IMG/VR virus record: IMGVR_UViG_3300005356_000009
Span: 1 to 43,453 of that record
DNA length: 43,453 bases
Source of the DNA: a virus
Strand: one strand, 5' to 3'
Within the stretch, counting starts at the first letter, position 1, and each line of letters starts with the position of its first letter. Below, piece by piece: positions 7,061 to 14,450 of this stretch. A program made the translations under genes and the position numbers. The notes under the pieces were generated by a model that saw only the letters and a list, made by a program, of their open reading frames with translations, did not search any database and was not told the origin of the DNA.

Positions 7061-7288
7061 ATGAACGATGAGCATCTCACCGACGCGCAGCGCAGTGCGC
7101 GCCGGGCCAAGGTTCGCAAGTTGGCCAAGACGGTCGAGGGGGAGTTTGAACGCGAGGGATATTGCACTGAACAGCGCGCCGCCGAGCTGCTCGGGGTGGG
7201 CGTGCGGACCGTGCAGGTCCAGACCCACTGGGTCAAGTCGAGCTGGCCGATTCGGATGGCCGACCTGCCGCCCTGTTACCAGTACTAG
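7061..7288 (+). CDS. small HTH protein (Cro/excisionase-like)
   Basis: ATG 7061 is preceded by GGAGGG at 10-nt spacing and is preferred over upstream TTG 6995. The 75-residue product has a basic N-terminus and a predicted helix-turn-helix (YCTEQRAAELLGVGVRTVQVQTHWV) like HTH_17 proteins. It sits opposite the CI-like repressor and ahead of the integrase, so a Cro-like or directionality function is plausible. The stop overlaps an AGTACTAGTACTAGT palindromic repeat (7281-7295). Confidence 0.65.
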   Translation: MNDEHLTDAQRSARRAKVRKLAKTVEGEFEREGYCTEQRAAELLGVGVRTVQVQTHWVKSSWPIRMADLPPCYQY

Positions 7289-7331
7289 TACTAGTCGCTG
7301 ATGTGAGACAATCAGCCATCGTGCCGCCCTG

Positions 7332-7363
7332 GGCTGGGCCGAGGCGCAACCCTCGGCCCAGCC
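7332..7363 (+). terminator. strong hairpin upstream of integrase
   Basis: GGCTGGGCCGAGG (7332-7344) and CCTCGGCCCAGCC (7351-7363) form a perfect 13-bp GC-rich stem with a 6-nt loop, followed by GTTTG. It lies between the HTH gene and the integrase start. It could attenuate integrase transcription or insulate its translation. The T-run is too short to be sure of termination. Confidence 0.5.
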
Positions 7364-7392
7364 GTTTGCCAACAGAAAGGAATGGTTTCCTG

Positions 7393-8595
7393 ATGGCAGC
7401 CTCTGACCTTACCTCATCGAGCGTTGGCGAGATCAAGTACGCCAAGATCAAACGCGCGGGCCGCCCGTCCGCCATTCGAGCGCGCATCTGCGTCGGGTAC
7501 CACCCGCTCACGGGCAAGCTCACCTACCGCGAGAAGTACGGTGAGACGAAGCGCGAGGCCGCGACCCTGGCTCAGAGTTTCCTTAGGGACTGGGACTGGG
7601 CCACGGTTGTGCCGGCAGCCATCGATCGCACCACCGTGGCCGGCTACCTGGCCGCCTGGATCGACCAGAACGTCGAGAAGTGGGGGCCAGGTACGACGGC
7701 GAACTGGCGCTCCAAGGTCAAGAACCACATCAACCCCTACCTGGGCGAGCGCGAGCTGCTCAAGCTCGACGTCCCCGCGATCCGCGACTGGGCCGCCACA
7801 CTGCGCGACAACGGGGTCGGCCTGCCGACGCGCCGCGACACCATGCTGGTCCTGCGCCAGGCGCTCAAGTCGGCCGTCAAGGACGGCATCCTGGCCACCA
7901 ACCCGGCCGCCAACGTCGACCCGCCGACATACACCCGCCGCGAGGTTGAGGCGCCAGAACAGCCCGACACCCAGGCGCTGCTGGCGGCAGTCGAGGGCAA
8001 GGAGTGGGAATACGCCGTGCGGGTCGCGCTCGGCACCGCCCTGCGCCGAGGCGAGATCCTTGGCCTGCAGTGGGCCGACATCAATTTCGCGGCCAAGGAA
8101 TTCTGGGTGCGGCGGCACATCACCAACGCTGACGGGGTGCTGCACATCCTGCCCGGGACCAAGAGCCACCCCGGGAAATCCTGGCGCCTGCCGCTGCCAG
8201 AAGCGGTCGCCCGCGCGCTGCTCGCCCAGCGCGACAAGCAGGTCTTCGCGGCCAGGCCGAAGAAGGGTCGCAAGCGGTGGCAGGGACCGCCGCCTGGGTC
8301 CCCCGAGGGCTGGGTGTTTCCGAACATGATCGGCAAGGTCATGAATCCCGACAAGGTGTCGGAGTGGTTCCGCAAGGAGGCGGACAAAATCGGTCAGACG
8401 GAGAAAACTTTCCACCACCTCCGCCATGACTGCGCGTCATATTTGTTGAACGCGGGCGTACCAATCGAGGTGGTCAGTAAATTGCTGCGACACGCGCAGA
8501 TCTCGCTGACCCTGTCGACGTACTCCCACTTGACGAAGCAGGTGGAGCTGGATGCGCTGTCCGAAATGGACCGCGTGCTGGAGGGGGGCGGGTGA
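7393..8595 (+). CDS. int: tyrosine-family phage integrase
   Basis: ATG 7393 follows AGAAAGG and gives a 400-residue protein; the frame upstream of it is non-coding. The layout is typical: an N-terminal arm-binding part (residues about 1-70), a SAM-like core-binding domain (about 80-175) and a catalytic domain (about 190-395). The active-site set is Arg218 (ALRRGE), Lys about 257, His341 and Arg344 (HHLR), His367 (LLRHAQ) and Tyr377 (STYSH). It would catalyse attP x attB integration and, with an Xis, excision. Neighbouring genes run on in the same operon. Confidence 0.95.
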   Translation: MAASDLTSSSVGEIKYAKIKRAGRPSAIRARICVGYHPLTGKLTYREKYGETKREAATLAQSFLRDWDWATVVPAAIDRTTVAGYLAAWIDQNVEKWGPGTTANWRSKVKNHINPYLGERELLKLDVPAIRDWAATLRDNGVGLPTRRDTMLVLRQALKSAVKDGILATNPAANVDPPTYTRREVEAPEQPDTQALLAAVEGKEWEYAVRVALGTALRRGEILGLQWADINFAAKEFWVRRHITNADGVLHILPGTKSHPGKSWRLPLPEAVARALLAQRDKQVFAARPKKGRKRWQGPPPGSPEGWVFPNMIGKVMNPDKVSEWFRKEADKIGQTEKTFHHLRHDCASYLLNAGVPIEVVSKLLRHAQISLTLSTYSHLTKQVELDALSEMDRVLEGGG

Positions 8596-9473
8596 CCAGC
8601 CGCTCACACACCGCGTGTCGAATCTGCGGCCGTAACGCACACGGCGGCAACGATGACCATCTGTGCGGGAAATGCTGGCGCGCCAAGCGCGCCACCGAGC
8701 GCCAGGAGAAGGTCAGGGCGCGCCTGGACAACCTCAGCGCCAGGGTTGTCGCTGAGCACAACATTGGCGTGGCGATCGCCGAGGCCGGCTTCCCGCGCTA
8801 CACGCCGCCTGGCGACTGGATCCGTGAGGCGGTTGGCGAGGGCGTCATGGCCGCCGTCCAGCAGGGTGAGATCAGCCGTGAGGAGCTGATGAAGCGCAGC
8901 CTGGAGGGAGTCGCCAAGCGCCACATCCCTGACCTCGCCGTCATCGTGGCCGAAGAGTTGGCCGAGCCAGAGGAGGACGTCATGCCTGAACCCGCCGTCG
9001 ATCACACCGCTCGCGACGCCAACATCATTGAGCTGTACACCCAGACCCCCGCGCCGGTCGCGGCGATCTGCGACGCATTCAGAATCAATGTGGCTGTCCT
9101 GTACGAGGTCCTGCGCGCGCATCAGATCGCCAAGCGTGGCCCCCCGAGGGGGCGCGTCAACGGGATGATCCAGCAGGTCGACGGACGGTACGCGTGGGCC
9201 GACCGCGAGGCCCCCGCCTCAGAGGCCCCTGCGGCGCCGCCAGAGGACCTCCAGGCGCAGCTCCAGGCACTCCAGGCCGAGCTGGCCACCCTGCGCGCCA
9301 ACGGCACCGCAGCGGCCCCTGTGGCGCCAGGAGAACAGCAGTGGCGCGTGAGCTGGCAGGCCACCCGCCAGGGCGAGGAGGTTGTGGCGGCAGCGTCGAT
9401 GATGGCTGCCGTCGAGCTGGTCCGCCAGCAGATCGGCGGGGATGTCGAGGTCACCGGGGCGGTGCGGGAATGA
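8592..9473 (+). CDS. zinc-finger/HTH protein of unknown role
   Basis: This 293-residue protein starts at GTG 8592, overlapping the integrase stop. The N-terminus holds CRIC (Cys9/12) and CGKC (Cys25/28), a four-Cys zinc site, followed by a basic helix. Around residues 138-185 there is a resolvase-like HTH pattern (APVAAICDAFRINVAVLYEVLRAHQI). A Gln/Leu coiled coil (about 215-240) and a small C-terminal domain follow. It probably binds DNA. Coupling to integrase suggests a lysogeny or recombination accessory, which is inference. Confidence 0.7.
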   Translation: MTSRSHTACRICGRNAHGGNDDHLCGKCWRAKRATERQEKVRARLDNLSARVVAEHNIGVAIAEAGFPRYTPPGDWIREAVGEGVMAAVQQGEISREELMKRSLEGVAKRHIPDLAVIVAEELAEPEEDVMPEPAVDHTARDANIIELYTQTPAPVAAICDAFRINVAVLYEVLRAHQIAKRGPPRGRVNGMIQQVDGRYAWADREAPASEAPAAPPEDLQAQLQALQAELATLRANGTAAAPVAPGEQQWRVSWQATRQGEEVVAAASMMAAVELVRQQIGGDVEVTGAVRE

Positions 9474-9817
9474 TCCTCTGGTCCTCGCCCACTGGGCGTA
9501 AGAAGTGGTGCTGGATCCCGGTCACCCAGATGCAGGACTGGTCGCCCGGTGTGTGTGTTGCAGCGGTGGCGGACATGCCGTTGCGGTTCATGGGCTGCGC
9601 CGATCGTCAGGTTGTCCAGGGCGGCCACCTGTCCGAACGGTTCGAGTCGCAGCTCACGCAGTGGCTCGGCCTGTCGCAGCGCATCTACATGGTCTGCTGC
9701 CCGCGCTGCGGCAGCCACGAGGGATATCGGAACTGGGCGCGCCCACGGTGCGCCCCATGCGCGATCGAGGCCGCCAGGCAACGACGGCTGCGTCGCCAGC
9801 ACGAGGCCAACAAGTGA
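9470..9817 (+). CDS. hypothetical protein with C-terminal zinc ribbon
   Basis: This 115-residue protein starts at ATG 9470 with an ATGA overlap. The N-terminal part is Trp-rich (ILWSSPTGRKKWCWIP). The C-terminal part has CCPRC ... CAPC about 17 residues apart and ends in a basic Arg/Gln helix, consistent with a nucleic-acid-binding zinc ribbon. No known family is recognised. Confidence 0.6.
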   Translation: MILWSSPTGRKKWCWIPVTQMQDWSPGVCVAAVADMPLRFMGCADRQVVQGGHLSERFESQLTQWLGLSQRIYMVCCPRCGSHEGYRNWARPRCAPCAIEAARQRRLRRQHEANK

Positions 9818-10167
9818 GCGGCATCTGCGACTTCTGCTCGGCGCCGAACCCGCCCTGGCAGGAGGTCTGTCCCGAGGACGAGTACAAGCTGATCGGCGTC
9901 CAGCATGGCCGTGAATTCGATACGGGCTGGGCGGGCCACAGCCTGGGGGACCACTGGGCAGCGTGCCGTAAGTGCCACACCATCATCGCCAAGGGTGACG
10001 CCGTCGCCCTGGCCCGTCGCGGCGCCGACCACCTCGTGCGGAAGCGCCAGGACTTCCGCCTGCTGGTCGCCCAGGGGTTGCTCAGCTACACCGACGTGGT
10101 TGCCATGACCCGTCGCAGCCAGGCGCCGTTCTGGCGCAAGCGGACAGGGGAGTCACGACCGCGATGA
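9814..10167 (+). CDS. hypothetical zinc-binding protein
   Basis: This 117-residue protein starts at GTG 9814, overlapping the upstream stop (GTGA). It begins with ICDFC and carries CRKC about 48 residues later, so four cysteines could bind zinc. The second half is helical (ALARRGADHLVRKRQDFRLL) with a basic end. Its position between other zinc-ribbon and small membrane proteins gives no specific function. Confidence 0.6.
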   Translation: MSGICDFCSAPNPPWQEVCPEDEYKLIGVQHGREFDTGWAGHSLGDHWAACRKCHTIIAKGDAVALARRGADHLVRKRQDFRLLVAQGLLSYTDVVAMTRRSQAPFWRKRTGESRPR

Positions 10168-10271
10168 CGCCCGTGGAGATCCTGATCCTGGCCTTCATCA
10201 CCGCGATCGTCGGCGCCAGCCTGGGCCTGCTCACGTACTACGCCGTCGGTGTGATCCGAGGCTGGTTCTGA
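10164..10271 (+). CDS. 35-residue membrane peptide
   Basis: ATG 10164 overlaps the previous stop by 4 bp, and the TGA at 10269-10271 overlaps the next ATG by one base. The peptide is one hydrophobic helix (ILILAFITAIVGASLGLLTYY) with a short basic, aromatic end. Tight translational coupling on both sides argues that it is real. The function is unknown. Confidence 0.55.
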   Translation: MTPVEILILAFITAIVGASLGLLTYYAVGVIRGWF

Positions 10272-10522
10272 TGGGGTGTCCAGGCCACAGTGGCTGGCGG
10301 CATACCGATACCTGCCCGACCATCGAGCGCGAGCGCGACGAACTGCGCGCCGAGAACGACAAGCTGCGACGAGCGTTCAATGATCAAAGCCAACGCCTTC
10401 AGCTAGCCCTCGCCGAGAACGACGAACTGCGGGCGGCACTGACAGGGGTTCTCGCTGAAGCGGATCGAAAGACGGATGCTTTTGACCGAGCACACGCCGC
10501 GCTCGAGCGACCTAGGGGATAG
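10271..10522 (+). CDS. coiled-coil hypothetical protein
   Basis: This 83-residue protein has a short N-terminal Cys/His segment (CPGHSGWRHTDTC) followed by a long heptad-like charged helix (ERERDELRAENDKLRRAF ... LAENDELRAAL). It is probably a dimeric coiled coil. The stop TAG (10520-10522) is directly followed by the next small gene. The role is unknown. Confidence 0.6.
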   Translation: MGCPGHSGWRHTDTCPTIERERDELRAENDKLRRAFNDQSQRLQLALAENDELRAALTGVLAEADRKTDAFDRAHAALERPRG

Positions 10523-10523
10523 G

Positions 10524-10628
10524 TTGAGCTGGGTGCTGGTCGCCTGGATCGCGCTCGCCTGGTGCGCCCTGTCGTGCCTGGTGGCCTGGCTCCTCGGCCG
10601 CTGGTTCGCCTCGCTCAAGGATGACTGA
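10524..10628 (+). CDS. 34-residue single-pass membrane peptide
   Basis: TTG 10524 is preceded by a purine-rich AGGGGATAGG at short spacing. An alternative ATG at 10476 inside the previous gene would give 50 residues. The peptide is one Trp/Leu/Ala-rich membrane helix (VLVAWIALAWCALSCLVAWLLG) ending RWFASLKDD. It is the last gene before the strong terminator at 10654-10719. Confidence 0.5.
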   Translation: MSWVLVAWIALAWCALSCLVAWLLGRWFASLKDD

Positions 10629-10653
10629 GCCACCGCGCTAACATTCAAGGCGA

Positions 10654-10719
10654 AGCCCCGCTCCCGTGCCCGCGACCCCTGTCAGGAGGTGGTCGCCGAG
10701 GCTGGGGGCGGGGCTTTTT
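10654..10719 (+). terminator. strong nested rho-independent terminator
   Basis: The outer stem pairs 10654-10666 with 10703-10715 (13 pairs with two G-U, core AGCCCCGC/GCGGGGCT). It is followed directly by TTTTT (10715-10719). The 36-nt apical region contains its own stem GCGACC (10672-10677)/GGTCGC (10691-10696). It ends the integrase-region operon and protects the control region and convergent late operon behind it. Confidence 0.85.
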
Positions 10720-10790
10720 GTTGTCCTGGCGCCTTTACCGTTCTGTTACCCACTGTAACGGCCCACTCGGGGCACGCGTTACGTGAGATC

Positions 10791-10988
10791 GGGGTACATT
10801 CCGGGGTACATGCCCCCAAACGGCCCTGTTTTGAGATCAAAATGGAGGCAAAGTGATGAACTCTTCCATTTGGTTTTTGCCGAACTCCTGTTCTACGTTT
10901 GATCTCGTTTTCGTCGGCTGGTGTCGGCTCTCGTAGGCCCTTGTACCCCTGGGTTAGGGGTACAGCTAGGGGTACAGCGAGGGTACCC
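10791..10988. repeat. 12-bp-phased GGGGTACA iterons; candidate attP/arm sites
   Basis: GGGGTACA occurs at 10791 and 10803 (12 bp apart), inverted at 10942, and again at 10957 and 10969, followed by GGGTACCC at 10981 (12-bp steps). The two groups flank a less GC-rich core of about 130 bp that contains TTTTGA-GA-TCAAAA (10829-10842) and GAACTCCTGTTC (10882-10893). Paired direct repeats flanking a core resemble arm-type integrase sites, and the place between lysis genes and the integrase operon suits attP. The same repeats at 38830-39009 leave other binding proteins possible. The stretch 10720-10790 shows only TTACC/GTAAC inverted motifs. Confidence 0.6.
10856..10936 (+). CDS. possible 26-residue peptide in the control region
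   Basis: ATG 10856 follows GGAGG at 7-nt spacing and the frame runs to TAG at 10934-10936. The peptide (MNSSIWFLPNSCS ... GWCRLS) has no family resemblance and its codon use is unlike the neighbours. The RBS is good, but the region is better explained as a DNA site, so this is a weak call. Confidence 0.2.
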   Translation: MNSSIWFLPNSCSTFDLVFVGWCRLS

Positions 10989-10990
10989 GC

Positions 10991-11254
10991 TCACCTCTCC
11001 AATGTAACGACGCCGCCCAGTTTCCAGGCGTAGACGAAGGCCTCGTGGATCGCCCGCTCGGCGTCCTCGACGGTCTCCAGGCGGTAGGACAGCACACGTC
11101 GCCAGCCAATGTACGCCAGGTCGACATGGCTCGGCTCGTCGGCGTCGAAGTCGTCGGCGGGGTAAGATGGCTGCGTCGGGCGAGTCACGGCGCGGGGAAA
11201 AATCTCTTCCGAATCAACCGCGTGCCTGGACGTGGCTATGTGGCCGCTCGGCAC
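10991..11254 (-). CDS. hypothetical protein, last gene of the late operon
   Basis: This 87-residue protein starts at GTG 11254, a few bases after the holin-like gene, with AGG upstream. The C-terminal half contains YIGWRRVLSYRLETVEDAERAIHEAFVYAWKLGGVV, a probable helix pair. No family is recognised. It closes the 28-kb late operon and abuts the iteron region. Confidence 0.55.
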   Translation of the reverse strand: MPSGHIATSRHAVDSEEIFPRAVTRPTQPSYPADDFDADEPSHVDLAYIGWRRVLSYRLETVEDAERAIHEAFVYAWKLGGVVTLER

Positions 11255-11260
11255 CTTGCC

Positions 11261-11479
11261 TCACTCGCGCCGCCGATCCTGAAGCATCGCCGAGCCTCGG
11301 CCGAACCAGTAGCCCAGGACCAGGGTGCAGAGCTGATAGGCGCCCTGGTTAACAACGTCAGGGGTGGGCGCCAGCAGCACGATGAAGCTCAGCCCCAGCA
11401 CGCCCACGGTGACAGCGAACTCCATCCACAGCCGCAGGTTGTGCGAGACCGTGTGGGCCAGCTCGTGGCGGACGGTCAC
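11261..11479 (-). CDS. holin-like membrane protein
   Basis: GTG 11479 overlaps the lysin stop by 4 bp, giving 72 residues. A basic/His N-terminus precedes two membrane helices (MEFAVTVGVLGLSFIVLLAP and GAYQLCTLVLGYWFG) and a charged end (DRRRE). The GYWFGRGSAM motif before the charged tail resembles the GFYFGSS motif of several phage holin families. Its place right after the peptidase gene supports a pore-forming role in lysis. Confidence 0.75.
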   Translation of the reverse strand: MTVRHELAHTVSHNLRLWMEFAVTVGVLGLSFIVLLAPTPDVVNQGAYQLCTLVLGYWFGRGSAMLQDRRRE

Positions 11480-12048
11480 CTCGTCCCGAGGATCCACATC
11501 CCGTTCCACGTACCCCAGGTAGCCGCCTCGGTGGCATCGAGCTGCGCCCCGACGCCGCGCCAGGAGGGGGCGGGGTTGGCGAGGTGGATGACTCCTGAGC
11601 CAAGCTCGCGCAAGCCTGAGTGGTGGTACCAGCGCGCCCCGTTGACCTGCATCGGATATCTGCCGGCCACCGCTGCCACGTCGTCTAGGACCAGGCGCTG
11701 CTTGCGGCCGACCGTGTATCCCAGGGACCAGAACATGGTTTCCAAGTCGGCCATATCTGCCCGTGCCAACCCATAGTCCGGCGTCACGGCACCCCAGTAC
11801 GTCGCCTCGCGCAGGCGGTCGACCACATCCCATTCCTGCCACCGCCGCCCCAGCCGGTTGTCGCCCAGGGAGTTGAGCATCCAGGCACTTGAGGCGCATG
11901 AGCAGGTCCAGTCGGCCGTCTGATAGACGGCGACCTCGCCTGGGTCGTAGGTCAGCCCAGGCGCCGGCTCTGGCGCAGGCGGCTCCGTCGGCAAAGGCGG
12001 CCACGGGTTGGGCACCCAGAGGGCTGGCGCCCAGGCCGGGTTAGTCAT
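11476..12048 (-). CDS. C39-like cysteine peptidase, probable endolysin
   Basis: This 190-residue protein starts at ATG 12048. After a Pro-rich N-terminal stretch, TADWTCSCASSAWMLN supplies a candidate catalytic Cys. WYHHSGLRE supplies the His and LANPAP the third residue, as in peptidase C39/papain-like folds. No signal peptide is seen, so release would depend on the downstream holin-like protein. The preceding gene is an LGFP wall-binding protein, so catalysis and binding may be split between two polypeptides. A bacteriocin-processing role is unlikely in this context. Confidence 0.65.
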   Translation of the reverse strand: MTNPAWAPALWVPNPWPPLPTEPPAPEPAPGLTYDPGEVAVYQTADWTCSCASSAWMLNSLGDNRLGRRWQEWDVVDRLREATYWGAVTPDYGLARADMADLETMFWSLGYTVGRKQRLVLDDVAAVAGRYPMQVNGARWYHHSGLRELGSGVIHLANPAPSWRGVGAQLDATEAATWGTWNGMWILGTR

Positions 12049-12280
12049 TCGCCAGCTCGGCTCCTGTCTCAGATGACCAATTGATGACCGCGCCCGAGGC
12101 GAACCCTTGCTGGGTACCGACCGGGGTGTCGATCTCGGGGGTCACCGGCACGCCCAGGTACTGCGGCGGGTCGGCCTGCTTGAGGCTGCGCCAGTACTTG
12201 TAGATCGCGCTGTCCGGGTTGAACTGGTCAGCGCCGATGACGGTGCCCCACAGCGCGTGGTCGATGTACGAACCAGCCAT
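12041..12280 (-). CDS. LGFP-type cell-wall-binding protein
   Basis: This 79-residue protein has a strong RBS (AGGAGG spaced 6) that overlaps the upstream stop. The C-terminal half matches an LGFP repeat: YLGVPVTPEIDTPVG ... QQGFASGAVINWSSETGAE. LGFP repeats occur in wall-associated proteins of actinobacteria and others. Next to the C39-like lysin and holin it is probably a separate wall-targeting subunit or a virion-attached binding protein. Confidence 0.65.
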   Translation of the reverse strand: MAGSYIDHALWGTVIGADQFNPDSAIYKYWRSLKQADPPQYLGVPVTPEIDTPVGTQQGFASGAVINWSSETGAELAND

Positions 12281-12289
12281 AGTTTCCTC

Positions 12290-12946
12290 CTAGGCTCGCT
12301 GCTCAGTGACCCAGATTGATGAGTTGTTGCCGCCGTACATACCCGCCCCCGCCGTGCCATAAAGCCACAGGCCAATCCGATGAACCCCGGGCGTCACCGA
12401 GACGTGGTACATGACTCCAGTCAGGGTGTTGAAATCGCCGCTGGCCGCGCCGATCCAGGCGCCCTCATTGGCCCAGGTCAAGCTACCGTCGATACCCAAG
12501 CCCACATAGATTGCCTCGTGCCCAACGACCTGAACACAGGCTTGCCATTCGATCCGCAGAGGCGCCCCACTCCACGTACTCGAAGCCCGAACGTCTGTCT
12601 CCAACCATTGGCTCGAGGCGGGCAGGCGCCAACCACTGCCCTGGTGCCACTGGCCAATCAGCGCCTGCGCCGACCCGGCTGGCAGCCGAACATTCCCCTC
12701 TAGATAGAGCGGGTCGCCGTGGATATAGAGCGGGCGGAAACTTGCCCTGTCCCGGCTGTATGCCTGGAGCAGGCCGTAGCCGTTCGCAGCAGCAGGATTG
12801 GGGTCATCCTTGACATACAGCAATTCCACCCCGGTCCCCAGCTTAGGGACGATTGTTTCGGGCGGGCTGTGGTTGGCTCCCTGAATATGCAGGTAGCCGC
12901 CCGTATGGACGACTGGCCCGTTGTGCGTCTCGACGTGATGGGTCAT
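12290..12946 (-). CDS. tail fibre/lectin-like beta protein
   Basis: This 218-residue protein starts at ATG 12946 in a TGATG overlap. It is rich in Gly, Trp, Ser and Thr with alternating strands (HIQGANHS, WLETDVRASSTW, VTPGVHRIGLWLYG). This is a jelly-roll-like composition typical of phage receptor-binding or fibre-tip proteins. No specific domain can be named. It lies at the end of the fibre cluster. Confidence 0.5.
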   Translation of the reverse strand: MTHHVETHNGPVVHTGGYLHIQGANHSPPETIVPKLGTGVELLYVKDDPNPAAANGYGLLQAYSRDRASFRPLYIHGDPLYLEGNVRLPAGSAQALIGQWHQGSGWRLPASSQWLETDVRASSTWSGAPLRIEWQACVQVVGHEAIYVGLGIDGSLTWANEGAWIGAASGDFNTLTGVMYHVSVTPGVHRIGLWLYGTAGAGMYGGNNSSIWVTEQRA

Positions 12947-13368
12947 CAGATTCGATAGTCGGGCGTCGGGACGAACCAGGCGTCGATGTAGCCGGTCGCG
13001 TTACGAGCACCGAACCCTGAGTCCATCCCGGTCAGTTGGCAGGTGAAGACCGTGCCACTGCCCGCGAAGGCGGCCCATACGACCGACAACATTCCGGTGT
13101 GCGACGGGTTATTGCTGCCACCATCAATGCCCATAGTGCCGCCATCCGCCCCGTTGACGAGGATGCGGACATAGCCACTGGGGTTCGGCGCGCCGACAGC
13201 AGTGTCGGTCATGTTGTTGCGGACCTGCACCACCCAGAAACCGGTGCGGTTGACCGTGATCGTGCAAGCCGTCTGAAAGTTGAGCAGCCCGCTCGTGCGT
13301 GGCGTCGCCCCGCTCGCGTTCATGGTGGCTGGCGTAGCGGCGACACCAGCCATCTGCAGAGTGGTCAC
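12946..13368 (-). CDS. small beta-rich fibre/tail protein
   Basis: GTG 13368 overlaps the upstream stop (GTGA) and gives 140 residues; the longer frame is read-through of the neighbour. The sequence has a C1q/TNF-like feel: NFQTACTITVNRTGFWVVQVRNN and later GYVRILVNGADGG and a hydrophobic strand with TVFTCQLTGMDSG. Such trimeric jelly rolls cap phage fibres. The assignment is by composition only. Confidence 0.5.
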   Translation of the reverse strand: MTTLQMAGVAATPATMNASGATPRTSGLLNFQTACTITVNRTGFWVVQVRNNMTDTAVGAPNPSGYVRILVNGADGGTMGIDGGSNNPSHTGMLSVVWAAFAGSGTVFTCQLTGMDSGFGARNATGYIDAWFVPTPDYRI

Positions 13369-14444
13369 AGTACCCACCAGTTGCTGCCGTCGCAGTAGAT
13401 GCTCAGCGAGTCGCCGTTGCGGAGGACGTACTGGCCCGAGCTGTACTGGGTGCCGAACAGGATCATGGTGCCGTTGGTCAGCAGCATGGTCAGGTTTTGC
13501 CCCCACGCCTTGATGTAGCGCCACTTCCCGACGTTGCCAGTGACCGTTGGCAGGGTGACACTTGCCCCGCCCAGGGTGACCTGATTCATGAGTTGCGGGT
13601 CGTAGATCGCCTTGTTGGACAGCCCGATCGCGTTGCTCTCAGTCGCCACCATCGCGCCGTTGACGTACAAGTTGCCGTTCGGCATGACGTAGTTGGTGGC
13701 GTCGAAGCCGACGTGGTGCGAGGCGTTGCCCAGCCACAGGTAGCCCGTATTGCCGCCCCGGTTCGCGGTGATGTCGCCGGGCGTGCCGCTCAAGTTGGTG
13801 CCGGCCGCGAGCCAGGAGTTGACCTGGGCGTAGCCGACCACTGTCATCCCGACGGCATCGGCGATGACCTGGCTGCCCGCTGCCGCGCGCAGAAACAGGT
13901 TGCCGACGTCAGCGTAGACCGCGCCATTCGCCCCATCGCTGGTGTGCAGGTACCGACCGGTGATGTTGCCGCCCGCCGTGAGGTCACCGCCGACCGTCAA
14001 CCCACCTGGCGCGTTGATACTGCCCGGGATATTCAGCACGCCCACGGCGTCGAGCGTCACCGCTTGCCCGGCCCCGTTGATCAGGGACACCGTCTGCCCC
14101 TTGATGCGGGTCGCCCGATAGGCGTCCAGGGTGCGGTCGTAGGACTGCACCGTCCCTGCCCCGGCGGCGCTATCCCAGTACAGTTCCAGGCCGATGCCGT
14201 CCTCGGGCAGCGGCGTCGTCACCCCCGTGCTGCGGATCCAGTCGTTGAAGTCGAACGGGCCGCTCAGGTTGGCGGCGACGATGCGTCCGCCGGCGTGGGC
14301 GCCCGCGTGGTCGTGGCCGGTCGTCTCGGAAAACAACCCGTCAATAATCGACAGTGACGGGCCGAGCATGTCGACCAGATAGTCGGCGCTGTCGTCATCC
14401 ATCACTGCCTCTTGGAGGCCCAGCTCGGCGGTTAGATCAGGCAT
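13365..14444 (-). CDS. tail fibre protein
   Basis: This 359-residue protein has GAGG upstream of ATG 14444. The N-terminal about 60 residues include DHAGAHAGGRIVAANL, a motif common at the base of phage fibres. Gly-rich repeating strands follow (NINAPGGLTVGGDLTAGGNITGRYLHTS style), then NLFLRAAAGSQV and a C-terminal WRYIKAWGQNLTMLL ... DGSNWWVL domain. The Gly/Asn/Thr-rich repeats are typical of trimeric fibre shafts. It probably contributes to host adsorption. Confidence 0.65.
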   Translation of the reverse strand: MPDLTAELGLQEAVMDDDSADYLVDMLGPSLSIIDGLFSETTGHDHAGAHAGGRIVAANLSGPFDFNDWIRSTGVTTPLPEDGIGLELYWDSAAGAGTVQSYDRTLDAYRATRIKGQTVSLINGAGQAVTLDAVGVLNIPGSINAPGGLTVGGDLTAGGNITGRYLHTSDGANGAVYADVGNLFLRAAAGSQVIADAVGMTVVGYAQVNSWLAAGTNLSGTPGDITANRGGNTGYLWLGNASHHVGFDATNYVMPNGNLYVNGAMVATESNAIGLSNKAIYDPQLMNQVTLGGASVTLPTVTGNVGKWRYIKAWGQNLTMLLTNGTMILFGTQYSSGQYVLRNGDSLSIYCDGSNWWVL

Positions 14445-14450
14445 AGGTCC

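Noticed and set aside
7281-7295. AGTACTAGTACTAGT as an att core
   Set aside because: It overlaps the end of the HTH gene and lacks flanking arm repeats. The 10.8-11.0 kb region is a better candidate.
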